Below are positions 26,635-35,626 of a stretch of DNA of 64,000 nt, in pieces. Where the stretch lies: the NCBI GenBank assembly GCA_016235555.1, contig JACRKC010000069.1, forward strand, positions 62,001 through 126,000, given 5' to 3'. The stretch comes from Verrucomicrobiota bacterium. GTDB lineage: Bacteria; Verrucomicrobiota; Verrucomicrobiia; Opitutales; Opitutaceae. Position 1 is the stretch's first letter, and every line of letters starts with the position of its first letter. Both the position numbers and the translations under genes were made by a program. Under the pieces are notes generated by a model, which was not told the DNA's origin, made no database searches, and saw nothing but the letters and a program-made list of their open reading frames with translations.

Positions 26635-27287
26635 CCCCGCGCACCTTTCTGTTCACCAGCTGCGTGCTCGCCGGCCTCGCGTTGGCGGCCGACACACCCG
26701 TCACCCCGGCGCCCGCCGCGGGCAAATCCGCACCGGCGACCAGTTCGCGCCCTTCCCGCCGCGAACGCACCACGACCGAGACCACGACCGCGGCCGCCCG
26801 CACCGATCCCAACAGCCTCGACAGCTTCCGGGTCATCGCCGACCGCAACATCTTCAACCCCAATCGCACCGGCCGGCGCGACCGCGAAGAACGCGCGCCC
26901 CGCACCGACTCCATCTCTTTCGTCGGCACGATGGACTACGAGAAGGGCCTCCTCGCCTTTTTTGACGGCACCGATTCCGCCTACCGCAAAGCCCTCCGCG
27001 TCGGCCAGTCCGTCGGCCAGTTCAAGATCACCAGCATCGCCGCCGATCGCGTCGAACTCGATCGCGACGGCCAGGCGCTCACGATGGGCCTCGCCCAGCA
27101 ACTGCGCCGGCCGGAAGGTGGCGACTGGACCCTGGTCGGTGCCGACCTCGTCCGCAGCGAACAACAGGCCGCCGCCGCCGCCGATGCCGCCAAGAATGCC
27201 GCCGCCACCGCCAATGTCATTCCCGCCAACGCCCCCGAAGCCCTCCGGCGCCTGATGGAAGCCCGGCAAAAACAATTGAAACAATGA
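26631..27287 (+). CDS. GspC/PilP-like periplasmic coupler
   Basis: 218 residues with a signal peptide-like start (MTPRTFLFTSCVLAGLALAA), a Thr/Arg/Ser-rich linker to about residue 65 and a homology region (IADRNIFNPNR, then SFVGTMDYEKGLLAFFDG and YRKALRVGQSVGQFKITSI) like the HR domain of GspC. The end is Ala-rich. It would connect the inner-membrane platform to the secretin N0 domain. It overlaps both neighbours by 4 bases, which fixes its operon position. Confidence 0.75.
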   Translation: MTPRTFLFTSCVLAGLALAADTPVTPAPAAGKSAPATSSRPSRRERTTTETTTAAARTDPNSLDSFRVIADRNIFNPNRTGRRDREERAPRTDSISFVGTMDYEKGLLAFFDGTDSAYRKALRVGQSVGQFKITSIAADRVELDRDGQALTMGLAQQLRRPEGGDWTLVGADLVRSEQQAAAAADAAKNAAATANVIPANAPEALRRLMEARQKQLKQ

Positions 27288-28522
27288 AAACCACCCGCCT
27301 CGCCCCCACCCTCTGCCTCGCGCTCGCCGCGCTGGCCGCGCCCCTCCTGGCGCAGAACCCCGCTCCCGCCGCCGGCGCCCGCGCCTCCGCCGCGCCCGGC
27401 ACGCTGCGCTTCAACTTTCGCGGCGCCCCGCTCGAGACCGTGCTCAATTACATGAGCGAAGCCGCCGGCTTCATCATCGTCATGGAGACGCCCGTGCGCG
27501 GCACGGTCGACATGTTCAGCAGCCAGCCGGTCACCAAGGAAGAAGCCGTCCAGCTGCTCAACCTCGCGCTCAGCAAGAACGGCTACGCCGCCGTCGTGCA
27601 GGGCCGCACCATCGTCGTCTCCTCCAAGGATGACGCCAAAAAGAAGAACCTCCCCATCCGCACCGGCAACGACCCCGAGGAGATTCCCGCCACCGCCGAG
27701 ATGTTCATCCAGATCATTCCGCTCCGTCATCTCGACGCCACCACCGCGGCGCGCGATCTCGGCACCCTGCTGCCCGGCTCCTCCGCCATCACGGCCAACA
27801 TCGACAGCAACTCCCTCGTCGTCACCGACACCAACATCAACCTCAAGCAGGTCGTGAATCTCGTCAACGCCCTCGACAGCTCCAGCGACACGGTGTCGAC
27901 GATGAAAATCTTCAAGCTCAAGAACGCTGATCCCTACGAAATGGCCTCGCTGCTCACCAACCTCTACTCCGGCACCGGCACCGGCGGGGCGAATGCCGGC
28001 CGCGGCGGCGTTGGCGGCACGCGCGGCGGCGGCTTCCCGGGCTTCGGCGGCTTTCCGGGCTTCGGCCCGGGCGGCTTTGGTGCGGGTGGATTTGGCGCCG
28101 CCGCCGCCCTGGCCGCGGGTGGTCGTGGCGGCACCGGCGGGACCGGTCGTGGCGGCACCGGCACGCGCGGCGGCAACACGACCGTCCGCGCCGTGCCCGT
28201 CGTCGCCGTGGCTGATCCCCGCACCTACTCCGTCATTGTCACGTGCGCGAAGGAGCAGATGCCCGACATCGAGGCCATGGTCAACCAGCTCGACGAAAGC
28301 CCCGCGCGCAAACAGAAGGTCTTCGTCTACACGATGGAGAACGCCAACGTGAAACAGGTGGAGACCATCTTGAAGAACCTCTTCCAGAGCACCACCACCC
28401 GGCAGACCACGAACAATCAGGTCGATGCGCTCGAAACCCGGGCCCGCTCGAACGCCCAGCAGAACACCTCCCAGAACCTCCAACTCGGCACCCAGGGCGT
28501 GAGCGCCGGCCGCAACAACTGA
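27284..28522 (+). CDS. gspD: Secretin periplasmic half (N0-N1-N2, first part of N3)
   Basis: 412 residues with signal peptide (MKTTRLAPTLCLALAALAAP). N0 spans about 40-110 (LRFNFRGAPLETVLNYMSE), N1 about 138-200 (IIPLRHLDATTAARDL, ending VVNLVNALD), N2 about 205-340 with a Gly-rich insert (about 235-300). The last part (KVFVYTMENANVKQVETILKNLF) is the first half of an N3 domain and then the protein stops. The membrane-spanning secretin domain is absent. That is supplied by the next gene, which starts 43 bases on with its own signal peptide. Confidence 0.85.
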   Translation: MKTTRLAPTLCLALAALAAPLLAQNPAPAAGARASAAPGTLRFNFRGAPLETVLNYMSEAAGFIIVMETPVRGTVDMFSSQPVTKEEAVQLLNLALSKNGYAAVVQGRTIVVSSKDDAKKKNLPIRTGNDPEEIPATAEMFIQIIPLRHLDATTAARDLGTLLPGSSAITANIDSNSLVVTDTNINLKQVVNLVNALDSSSDTVSTMKIFKLKNADPYEMASLLTNLYSGTGTGGANAGRGGVGGTRGGGFPGFGGFPGFGPGGFGAGGFGAAAALAAGGRGGTGGTGRGGTGTRGGNTTVRAVPVVAVADPRTYSVIVTCAKEQMPDIEAMVNQLDESPARKQKVFVYTMENANVKQVETILKNLFQSTTTRQTTNNQVDALETRARSNAQQNTSQNLQLGTQGVSAGRNN

Positions 28523-28565
28523 CCGGCCCGCCCGACGTATCTCCGCACCCTCAATTTTTCCGCTC

Positions 28566-29717
28566 ATGAATTTCCGTTTTTCCCGTCTCTGTCCCCGCCC
28601 CTTGGCGTGGGGCGTCAGTTTCGCGCTCGCCGCGACGTGCTCACTCGCGCAAGGCCCCACCGGTGGCAACCGCGGTGGCGCCCCCACCGGCGGCATCACG
28701 GGTGGTGGTGGTGGTGGCGGCTCCAATTCCGGCGGCGCCCGCAACTATCAAAACACCACCATGGTCGGCGACGCCCTGATCTCGAGCGACGCCGAGACCC
28801 GCCGCCTCATCGTCGTCACGGACGACGCCACCAACGAGAACATCAAGCAGATCATCGCCAACCTCGATAAGCCCAAGCCGCAGGTGCTGATCAACGTCGT
28901 GTTCATGCAGGTCTCGCACGACAACAGCTTCGATCTTGGCACCGAGGCCAAATACAAGGGGCCGGTCGCCATCAAGACCAACCCCGATGGCACCGCCACC
29001 ACCCGCTTCGGCGTCGCCGATCAGCTCGCCAACAGCACCGTCTACGGGGCTTTCTACCAGATGGTCGGCCGCGACATCACCGCCACCATCCACGGCATGT
29101 CCGGGGTGACGCGCACCGAGATTCTCTCCCGTCCGTCGATCCTGACCCGCAGCAGCCAGCAGGCCACCATTCTCGTGGGCCAGTCCGTCCCGATCGTCAC
29201 CGGCACCCAGGTCGCGCAGACCACCGGGCAGGTGACCAACATCATCACCTATCAGGACGTCGGCATCATTCTTCGCGTCACGCCGTTCATCACCGCCGAG
29301 GGCCTCGTCGAAATGATCGTCTCGCCGGAGATTTCCTCCATCAGCGCCACCACGGTTCAGGTGTCCAACAACGCGAGCCAGCCCGTCATCGACAAACGCT
29401 CGGCCGACACCGTCGTGGTCACGCCCAGCGATCGCACGATCGTGATCGGCGGCCTCATCTCCACGCAGAAAAACAAGAACGAAAACAAGGTCCCGCTGCT
29501 CGGCGACATCCCGATCATCGGGTCCGCGTTCAAGCGCCAGGTCACCGACGATGTGAAGACCGAACTCCTGATTTTCCTCACGCCCCACGTGGTCGCCAAA
29601 CCCGACGACCTCGACAAGCTCGCGGATGTCGAGCGCGGCAAACTGCCGATGTCCAACAGCACCTTCGAGAAGGCCGACCTCTCCCGATTCCTCCCGCCGC
29701 AGCCCGTCAGGAATTGA
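28566..29717 (+). CDS. gspD: Secretin outer-membrane half (rest of N3 plus secretin barrel)
   Basis: 383 residues with signal peptide (MNFRFSRLCPRPLAWGVSF... ends near SLAQG). A Gly-rich segment leads into ISSDAETRRLIVVTDDATN and IIANLDKPKPQVLINV, the second half of an N3 domain. The full secretin domain follows: RPSILTRSSQQATILVGQ, VTPSDRTIVIGGLI, and the end motif VPLLGDIPIIGSAFK. It forms the outer-membrane channel. With the previous gene it makes one complete GspD. Confidence 0.9.
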   Translation: MNFRFSRLCPRPLAWGVSFALAATCSLAQGPTGGNRGGAPTGGITGGGGGGGSNSGGARNYQNTTMVGDALISSDAETRRLIVVTDDATNENIKQIIANLDKPKPQVLINVVFMQVSHDNSFDLGTEAKYKGPVAIKTNPDGTATTRFGVADQLANSTVYGAFYQMVGRDITATIHGMSGVTRTEILSRPSILTRSSQQATILVGQSVPIVTGTQVAQTTGQVTNIITYQDVGIILRVTPFITAEGLVEMIVSPEISSISATTVQVSNNASQPVIDKRSADTVVVTPSDRTIVIGGLISTQKNKNENKVPLLGDIPIIGSAFKRQVTDDVKTELLIFLTPHVVAKPDDLDKLADVERGKLPMSNSTFEKADLSRFLPPQPVRN

Positions 29718-29750
29718 GATTGGACCGGCGCCGGCTCCCGGATCATTCTT

Positions 29751-31259
29751 ATGGCGCGCACCATGAGCCCGCCTTCTGCTAAACGCCGCCTGCTCATCCC
29801 GGCGATTCTGCTCGGCTGCGGCGTGGCGGTTTGCGGCTGGCAGATCGAGGAGCATTTCCGTTTCCGCCGCTATTCCGCGCAAACCCTCGTCAATCGCGGC
29901 CGCGACATCACGTCCACCATGGGCGTGCTGCTGCGCTCGCAGCGCCGCGTCGGCATCGTCTCCCGCGACCGGCTCGAGACCGCGTTGCAGGATCTGGTCC
30001 GCCCCGGCGAGCTCGAATCGATCGCCATCCTCGGCGCCACCGGCGAAACCATCGCCAGCGCCGGCGCCCGCGTCGAGCTGACCCCCGAGATGCAGCAGGC
30101 ACGCGGCGTCTACTGGCGGGATCGCACGCTCACCATTCTCAACCTCATGGACCTCGGCGCCAACGCCGGTGAGGAAGGCACCCGGCCGCGCCCGCCGATC
30201 GTCGTTGCCGACGAACGCACCGCGCGCTCGCTCCGCGTGCCACCCGCGCGGCGCCCCACTGATCCGGCCGCCAAGGCCGCCGTCGAGGCTCCCCCGGTCG
30301 GCGCCGCCGAGCCTCCACCGGCCGCCAATCTGCCCCGGCCGCCTTTCGCCCGCCCCTCCTGGATGTCCCGCGAGGAATATGATGCCGTCATTCAGAAGCA
30401 GGGCGTGCACAGCCTCGTCATCGTGCTGTCGACCGAACCGATGCGCCGGCTCGTGAACAACGATCTGCTGCTCCGCTCGCTGGTCAGTTTGCTCGCGCTC
30501 GGCGGCGCCGTCATGGCCACGCGCGTCTGGCGCGACCACCGCCGCAACGCCGAGCTGCAGATCCGCCTCGTGAAGGCCGGCGAGATGAACACCCACCTCA
30601 AGGAAATGAACCTCGCCGCCGCCGGCCTCGCGCACGAGACCCGCAATCCGCTGAACCTCATCCGCGGTTTCGCGCAGATGGTCGCGCTCGAAGCCCGGGA
30701 AGCGCCCAAGCTCCGCGAACACGCCACCGCCATCATCGAGGAAACCGACCGCGTCACCGTCCAGCTCAACGAGTTCATCAACTACTCCAAGCCCCGCGAA
30801 GCCCAGCTCGGCCCCGTGCGCGTCGCCCAGCTGGTCGCCGATGTCGCGCGCACCCTCCTCCCCGACCTCGAGGAAAAACACCTCCAGCTCACCCCGCTCG
30901 ATTCGCCCCTCCTGATCCACGCAGACGAGCAGCTGCTCCGGCAGGCCATCTTCAACATCCTGCTCAACGCGACCCAGGCCGTGGCGGTGGGAGGCCGGAT
31001 CGAAGTCCGTCTCGTCCCGCAGGGCCCGGCGGAGGCGGCCTTGGAAATCGCCGACGATGGCCCTGGCGTGCCGGCCGACCATCGCGCGACGATCTTCAAG
31101 CCCTACGTCACCATGCGGCCCAAGGGTGTCGGCCTCGGCCTCGCGATCGTCGCACAGATCGCCGCCGCCCACCGCTGGGACGTCGTCTGCCTGGCCAACG
31201 AGCCGTGCGGCGCCGTGTTTCGCTTCAACCACCTCAAGCTCGCCTCCCGCGCGACATGA
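29751..31259 (+). CDS. Membrane sensor histidine kinase of the secretion operon
   Basis: 502 residues (ATG 29751; ATG 29763 also fits). Two membrane segments, near 12-28 and 240-260, frame a periplasmic sensor region of about 210 residues containing a Pro/Ala-rich tract. The kinase core has the H box AHETRNPLNLIRGF with His295, an N box (NILLNATQA), G1 IADDGPGVP and G2 GVGLGLAIV. It is a NtrB/HtrA-like histidine kinase. The gene starts 33 bases after the secretin half and its stop codon overlaps the regulator start (ATGA). Confidence 0.9.
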   Translation: MARTMSPPSAKRRLLIPAILLGCGVAVCGWQIEEHFRFRRYSAQTLVNRGRDITSTMGVLLRSQRRVGIVSRDRLETALQDLVRPGELESIAILGATGETIASAGARVELTPEMQQARGVYWRDRTLTILNLMDLGANAGEEGTRPRPPIVVADERTARSLRVPPARRPTDPAAKAAVEAPPVGAAEPPPAANLPRPPFARPSWMSREEYDAVIQKQGVHSLVIVLSTEPMRRLVNNDLLLRSLVSLLALGGAVMATRVWRDHRRNAELQIRLVKAGEMNTHLKEMNLAAAGLAHETRNPLNLIRGFAQMVALEAREAPKLREHATAIIEETDRVTVQLNEFINYSKPREAQLGPVRVAQLVADVARTLLPDLEEKHLQLTPLDSPLLIHADEQLLRQAIFNILLNATQAVAVGGRIEVRLVPQGPAEAALEIADDGPGVPADHRATIFKPYVTMRPKGVGLGLAIVAQIAAAHRWDVVCLANEPCGAVFRFNHLKLASRAT

Positions 31260-32629
31260 GCGCCCCCGCCTCCAATTCCGCCCGCATCCTCATTGTCGAC
31301 GACGATCACGCCCAGCGCAGTCTGTTGGAGACGTTCCTCCGCTCCCAGGGCTACTCCACCCAGTCCGCGGCCTCCGGCGAAGCCGCGTTGCAGCTCCTCT
31401 CCGAGGAGGACTACGCGATGATGATCTCCGATGTCCGCATGCCAGGCATGTCCGGACTCGAAACACTCCGCCGCGTGCGCCAGAAGAAACCCGGGCTGCC
31501 GGTCTTGCTGGTCACCGCCTTCGCCGACATCCGCAGCGCCGTGACCGCCATGCGCGACGGCGCGGTCAACTACCTCGCCAAGCCGATCGATCTGGAAGAA
31601 CTCATTGCCACCGTGCGGCGTGCCACCCAGGCCGCCACCGATGCGCCGATGCCGGTCGCAGGCGAAGCAAAGCTCCCCGTCGGCGTGATCGCCGCCAGTC
31701 CGTTGATGACCGCCGTGTTTCGCGACGCCGCGGTCATCGCCCCCTCCGACAGCCGCGTGCTCGTCACCGGCGAAAGCGGCGTCGGCAAGGAGATCGTCGT
31801 CGATTTGATCCACGCCTGGAGCCGGCGGGCCGGCGTCCCGCTGGTCAAAGTCAATTGCGCCGCCATTCCCGAGCATCTGCTCGAAAGCGAACTTTTCGGC
31901 CACGAAAAAGGTGCGATGCCGGGAACGAACCAGGCCCGGACCGGCCGGTTCGAGGAAGCCAACGCCGGCACGATCGTCCTCGACGAAATCGGCGACCTGC
32001 CGCCGGGGCTCCAGGCCAAGCTGCTGCAAGTCTTGCAGACCGGCACCTTTCGGCGGCTCGGTGCCACGCGCGATCTGCGCACGGGCGCGCGCGTGCTCGC
32101 GACCACGAACCGCGATCTCGAAGCGCAGATCGCCGCGGGGAAGTTCCGCGAGGATTTGTTCTACCGGCTCAACGTGGTGGAAATCCACGTCCCCCCCCTG
32201 CGCGAGCGCCCCGAGGATCTCCTGCCGCTCGCCACTCATTTTTTCGGCCAGTTCTCGCGCCAGAAATCACGCTTCTCCGCGACGGTGACGGCGGCCATCA
32301 CCCACTACCGCTGGCCCGGCAACGTCCGCGAACTCCGCAATGCGATGGAACGCGCCGCCCTGCTCTCCCGCGGCGAAATCGTCCTGCCCGAGCACCTGCC
32401 GGCGCGCATCGTGGCCGCCACCACCGAGGCGAAAGCCCCCACCGCCGGCGAGGCGCTGCGACTGGAGGAGATCGAGCGCGAAGCGATTTTGCGCACGCTG
32501 CGGAAAAACCACTACAACCGCACCGAGACGGCGAAGGAACTCGCCATCAGCCGCCGCGCCCTCACCTACAAACTCCTCCGCCTGCGTGAGCAGGGCCTCC
32601 CGATCGACCCACCGGTCAACGAGGACTGA
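31256..32629 (+). CDS. NtrC-like response regulator lacking the GAFTGA loop
   Basis: 457 residues. The receiver domain (1-120) has Asp59 in MISDVRMPGM. The AAA+ domain (about 140-375) keeps Walker A GESGVGKE, Walker B IVLDEIGDLP and the R-finger region LFYRLNVVEI. A Fis-type HTH closes the protein (RTETAKELAISRRALTYKL). The loop that contacts sigma-54, normally GAFTGA, reads GAMPGT at 219-224. The protein may regulate without sigma-54, or have lost activation. Cognate of the kinase just upstream; likely regulates secretion. Confidence 0.88.
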   Translation: MSAPASNSARILIVDDDHAQRSLLETFLRSQGYSTQSAASGEAALQLLSEEDYAMMISDVRMPGMSGLETLRRVRQKKPGLPVLLVTAFADIRSAVTAMRDGAVNYLAKPIDLEELIATVRRATQAATDAPMPVAGEAKLPVGVIAASPLMTAVFRDAAVIAPSDSRVLVTGESGVGKEIVVDLIHAWSRRAGVPLVKVNCAAIPEHLLESELFGHEKGAMPGTNQARTGRFEEANAGTIVLDEIGDLPPGLQAKLLQVLQTGTFRRLGATRDLRTGARVLATTNRDLEAQIAAGKFREDLFYRLNVVEIHVPPLRERPEDLLPLATHFFGQFSRQKSRFSATVTAAITHYRWPGNVRELRNAMERAALLSRGEIVLPEHLPARIVAATTEAKAPTAGEALRLEEIEREAILRTLRKNHYNRTETAKELAISRRALTYKLLRLREQGLPIDPPVNED

Positions 32630-32940
32630 TCCCAATGGCGGTTGATCTTCGGACGTTGGCCGTGGGTCGGGCTTTACGCCCGGCCCTCGTCCGCTTGTAG
32701 ATGTGACGTGTTTGGACCTTGTAGGGTGCCGCTTGTCGGCGGGCACTGTTGAGGGAAGAGCCACCACCACTCGGCGATTTCAGCTGGAAGCGGTCGGCAG
32801 GACTCTGGTTTGGGGAAATCAACGCCCTCGGAACCTAACCCTGGCTGCCAAGGCGAAGAAAAGGAAGTCAGTGGATGTCGTTGATTACGCCGCCCCCATA
32901 CGAAAAATCCGCTATCCCTTTCGAGATAGCGGACTTAAAG
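32630..32940. other. Gap between the regulator and tRNA-Phe
   Basis: No coding region is credible here. It holds a hairpin with GGGTCGGGC (32664) and GCCCGGCCC (32678), a second weaker hairpin around 32722 (GTGCCGC and GGCGGGCAC) and the tRNA terminator at its right end. The first hairpin lacks a clear T run, so it is a candidate end of the secretion operon only by position. Confidence 0.5.
32903..32935 (-). terminator. Terminator of tRNA-Phe
   Basis: On the minus strand TCCGCTATC pairs with GATAGCGGA around a short loop, followed by TTTTT (plus-strand A run 32903-32907). It begins 6 bases after the CCA end of the tRNA. Classical factor-independent form. Confidence 0.8.
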
Positions 32941-33016
<76 letters not shown>

Positions 33017-33034
33017 ATCGGTGTGAAGGGCCAG

Positions 33035-33062
33035 AGCAAAGAGCGCACGCCGGGCGCGTCAA
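33035..33062 (-). promoter_or_regulatory. Possible promoter of tRNA-Phe
   Basis: On the minus strand TTGACG at 33062-33057 and TTTGCT at 33040-33035 are 16 bases apart, about 19 bases before the tRNA start. The -35 is good, the -10 weak. Confidence 0.4.
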
Positions 33063-33151
33063 CGGGAATTTCCGCGCTAATTCACAAACGAGTGTGACCC
33101 AAACCGAGGACAGCCCGAGCGGTCATGCGACCGTGCGCGGGTGGTCGGTGA

Positions 33152-33232
33152 GGTGGGCTGGCGTCCCTGTGCCCGCGTGGTCGGACCGCCCTTGTCATTC
33201 GAAATGCGGGCACGGGGACGTGCCCGCCCACC
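33152..33232. repeat. Inverted-repeat element (GGTGGGC...GCCCACC)
   Basis: Arms GGTGGGC and GCCCACC enclose further matching blocks (GTCCCTGTGCCCGC against GCGGGCACGGGGAC). The arms differ by a small gap and one base. Confidence 0.65.
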
Positions 33233-33408
33233 GCGCAGCGGCTCACGCGCTGTCCGCGGTCTGGGTTGCACGCTTCACGAACGGGCTGTGCTCAAACCGA
33301 CGTTGATCGGTCTTGTCGCGTGGCGGCCCCGGTGCGGCAGAAGGCCGGCGGATAGCATGCAGGTTGGAGTCTGCCACCATCACGGCTTTCCGGTTTGGTT
33401 TCGCCACG

Positions 33409-33462
33409 GTAGGTCAGCTCGCTTGCGAGCGCGGTTTGGTGCGCGCCAGCGCGCTGGCCCAC
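33409..33462. repeat. Two-hairpin element (GTAGGTC...GGCCCAC)
   Basis: Hairpin 1 GCTCGC-TT-GCGAGC (33417-33430) and hairpin 2 GCCAGC-GC-GCTGGC (33445-33458), with outer ends GTAGGTC and GGCCCAC. Confidence 0.7.
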
Positions 33463-33535
33463 GCAGGAACGATTAATGCACTCACACCGGAAACACCCTG
33501 CGCCTCACGAAAAAAATTCCGCCTGACGGAGGAAG

Positions 33536-33558
33536 TTTGTCACCTATTGGGTGACAAA
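33536..33558. repeat. Short palindrome, TATTG spacer
   Basis: TTTGTCACC and GGTGACAAA flank TATTG. Same arms as the palindrome inside the gene at 14729. Confidence 0.75.
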
Positions 33559-33728
33559 ACCGCCCGGGGCGGACGCAGCATCGGGCGACGGGTGAGCGGG
33601 ATGCGGGGCAGCGCGTCGGACTGAAAACATCGGATGGAAACGACGCCCGATGTATCTCACCTGCAACGGGCCATTCCATTTTTTCGCCAGCGAGAGTCGC
33701 TTCGCCCGTGCGGTGGTCCCGCTCCGCC

Positions 33729-35429
33729 CTACCGGCCGGCGATGAATACGTCGTAGGCGCGCGCCCCCAGAAACTCATATCCCTTCCCCGCGAGATCCGT
33801 CCCCGCCAGCATCGCGTGGATGAAGCCGTTTCGCTCCACTTGCACCGTGTGGAGGATCTTCTTCTCCGGATTTTCCTTGAGCAAAAACTCGATCCGTCCC
33901 CCGGCGGCCACATGGCGCTGCAACCCATCGCGCGTCGCCTGGGTGAACGAAAATCGTCCGCTCAAATCCAGGAGCATCGCCCGGCTGCGGCCCCACGTGC
34001 CGCCGTTTTCGCTCACGAAGGTTTTGCCATCCAGCAGCGCGACGTAGTCCTGGTAGGCGAGCACGACGAGCCGGTGCTCCGGCGAGGCGGCCAGCCATGC
34101 GGCAAGTTTCGCGTCGTGCCCCTTGGCCGTTTCGTAGGCGTAGTTGCTGTCGAGAAAGGCGATGCGCTCGATCTCGTCGGGAATCGCCTCGACGCGGTCG
34201 AGGTAACCAAACGCGAGCGAACCGCCCGCGCTGTGTCCGGTGAACACGATCTTCGCCTCCGGGAAGGGGGCCCGCACGGCGTCGATGATCCGTTTTTCCT
34301 GGCCGGGGTGCTTGCGGCGCCAGAGCACCCAGGATCTTTCGGCACACTCGAGATAGGCGACGACGAGGTTGGCATCGGACAGCCGCGCACGCAGCCAGCG
34401 CGTCTGCGCGCCGATGTGCTGGATGTTGAAATGCCAGTCGTCGTCCTTCTCCTTCAAGCCACGGCCGATGGTTTGCTCGATGGTGTTGCCGGCTGGCAGC
34501 GCGTAGAGCACGAGGCGCGTGGGTTTTGCCGGATCGGTCTGCTCGGGCGAACAAAACATCGCCCGCACTCCCGCTGCGTGAAACGCCGTCTGCCACTTTT
34601 CGCCGGGCCATTCGGGCACCACCGGGCGCACGTCGGCATGACTGCGACCGGTCATCGGCCCTTCGTCGCTGAGGAGCGTCCAGAGCTGGTCGTCGGCGAG
34701 CACGACGCCGATCGTGGTCGCCTGGCCGTTGACGGTCATCGCGCGGCGCACGAGGCGCACTCCGTGACTGTAGTCGACCCACGTCGCCTTGTGCCCGAGA
34801 TAAAGCGCCTGGATGGGATTGGCCTCGGCCCGGTGCCAGCCGTAGATCGCAACCCGGTCGCGGAGAACGGCGAGCTGCGGGGTGAGCACCACGTCTTTTT
34901 TGTGGCCGGCCACGAGCATGCCCGGCGCCTGCGTGGCGAACGCCGCCGAGCGCTGGTCGCGCACGCTGCGGCTGTGCTGCGCGAAGACCTTCGCCGTGGT
35001 CATCTCACGGCTCGGCGGAATCGGCAGCGGCGCGAGTTTGAGCGGCGCGCTGCGATAGATGGCGTCGACCATCTTGCGCGTGGGCAGCGCACACTCCAAT
35101 TCGTCGGCAAGGAGCTGGGCGGACTGGGGCGTGAGTGGCGTGTAGAAGAAATCGTCTTCGGAGCCGACGGCGAGGTAGTCGGGCGCAACCGAGATCGTCG
35201 CCGCCCCGGACTTCACTTCGACAAACTGCCGCCACCAGGCCGGCACGTTGCCGCGTTTCACCTCGGTCACGATGGCCTCCTCGCGTTGCTTCAAGTCGAA
35301 GCTCTCGATGCGCCGCGCAAAGTCGGTGCCTTTCTCCGCGTCGGCCGGGCGCGGCGGAAGCTTGATCTCGTCGGCCCGCCCGCCCGCCCAGCCGAGGAGC
35401 GCTGCGATGAGCGTGAACCGAAAGATCAT
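33729..35429 (-). CDS. Exported protein with C-terminal alpha/beta-hydrolase elbow
   Basis: 566 residues from ATG 35429 (MIFRFTLIAALLGWAGG), a signal peptide; the frame extends upstream without sense. The first 250 residues (DDFFYTPLTPQSAQLLADEL, IYGWHRAEANPIQ, YSHGVRLV) resemble uncharacterised exported proteins of this phylum and no domain name can be given. Around residue 380 a lipase-like elbow appears, FTGHSAGGSLAFGYLD, with flanking strands KIVFTG and HRLVVLAYQ. Ser in GHSAGG is the probable nucleophile. A periplasmic esterase is a reasonable guess. It stands alone between the palindrome-rich gap and a divergent helicase. Confidence 0.7.
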   Translation of the reverse strand: MIFRFTLIAALLGWAGGRADEIKLPPRPADAEKGTDFARRIESFDLKQREEAIVTEVKRGNVPAWWRQFVEVKSGAATISVAPDYLAVGSEDDFFYTPLTPQSAQLLADELECALPTRKMVDAIYRSAPLKLAPLPIPPSREMTTAKVFAQHSRSVRDQRSAAFATQAPGMLVAGHKKDVVLTPQLAVLRDRVAIYGWHRAEANPIQALYLGHKATWVDYSHGVRLVRRAMTVNGQATTIGVVLADDQLWTLLSDEGPMTGRSHADVRPVVPEWPGEKWQTAFHAAGVRAMFCSPEQTDPAKPTRLVLYALPAGNTIEQTIGRGLKEKDDDWHFNIQHIGAQTRWLRARLSDANLVVAYLECAERSWVLWRRKHPGQEKRIIDAVRAPFPEAKIVFTGHSAGGSLAFGYLDRVEAIPDEIERIAFLDSNYAYETAKGHDAKLAAWLAASPEHRLVVLAYQDYVALLDGKTFVSENGGTWGRSRAMLLDLSGRFSFTQATRDGLQRHVAAGGRIEFLLKENPEKKILHTVQVERNGFIHAMLAGTDLAGKGYEFLGARAYDVFIAGR

Positions 35430-35626
35430 GTCCGGAAACTTGGCCACAAAAGGCTCAAAAGGCACAGAAATATTGCTGAGCCTGCCGCAGCCGGCACCGG
35501 AACAGTCACGGCCTGGAGCAATTTTTCCGCCCCAAATTTTCCTGCCTCCGTTCACCGGACAAGAGGCGGTGATGTGCCGGAGGTGCTCTCAATTGACGCC
35601 CTTCCGGCGGTCGCCACGCTGGCGGC

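Larger units (their letters stand above)
33017..33728. other. Non-coding interval rich in palindromes
   Basis: About 700 bases between the tRNA and the hydrolase gene ending at 33729, with no convincing gene on either strand. It contains two two-hairpin elements (33152-33232 and 33409-33462) and a 23-bp palindrome (33536-33558). The sequence flanking the first element also shows loose complementarity outward to about 33084 and 33290. Confidence 0.6.

Noticed and set aside
28500-28570. A frameshift or read-through joining the two secretin genes
   Set aside because: The second gene has its own ATG and a clear signal peptide, which would be senseless in the middle of a periplasmic protein. A true split is the simpler reading.
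28641-31232. Minus-strand open frame of over 800 codons across the secretin and kinase genes
   Set aside because: It is antisense to two well-supported genes and its product is low-complexity Asp/Gly/Arg/His sequence. No ribosome-binding site or family resemblance.
33084-33290. A 200-bp palindrome extending the element at 33152
   Set aside because: The outer arms match only loosely with several gaps. The inner 81 bp are convincing, the rest may be two decayed copies or chance.
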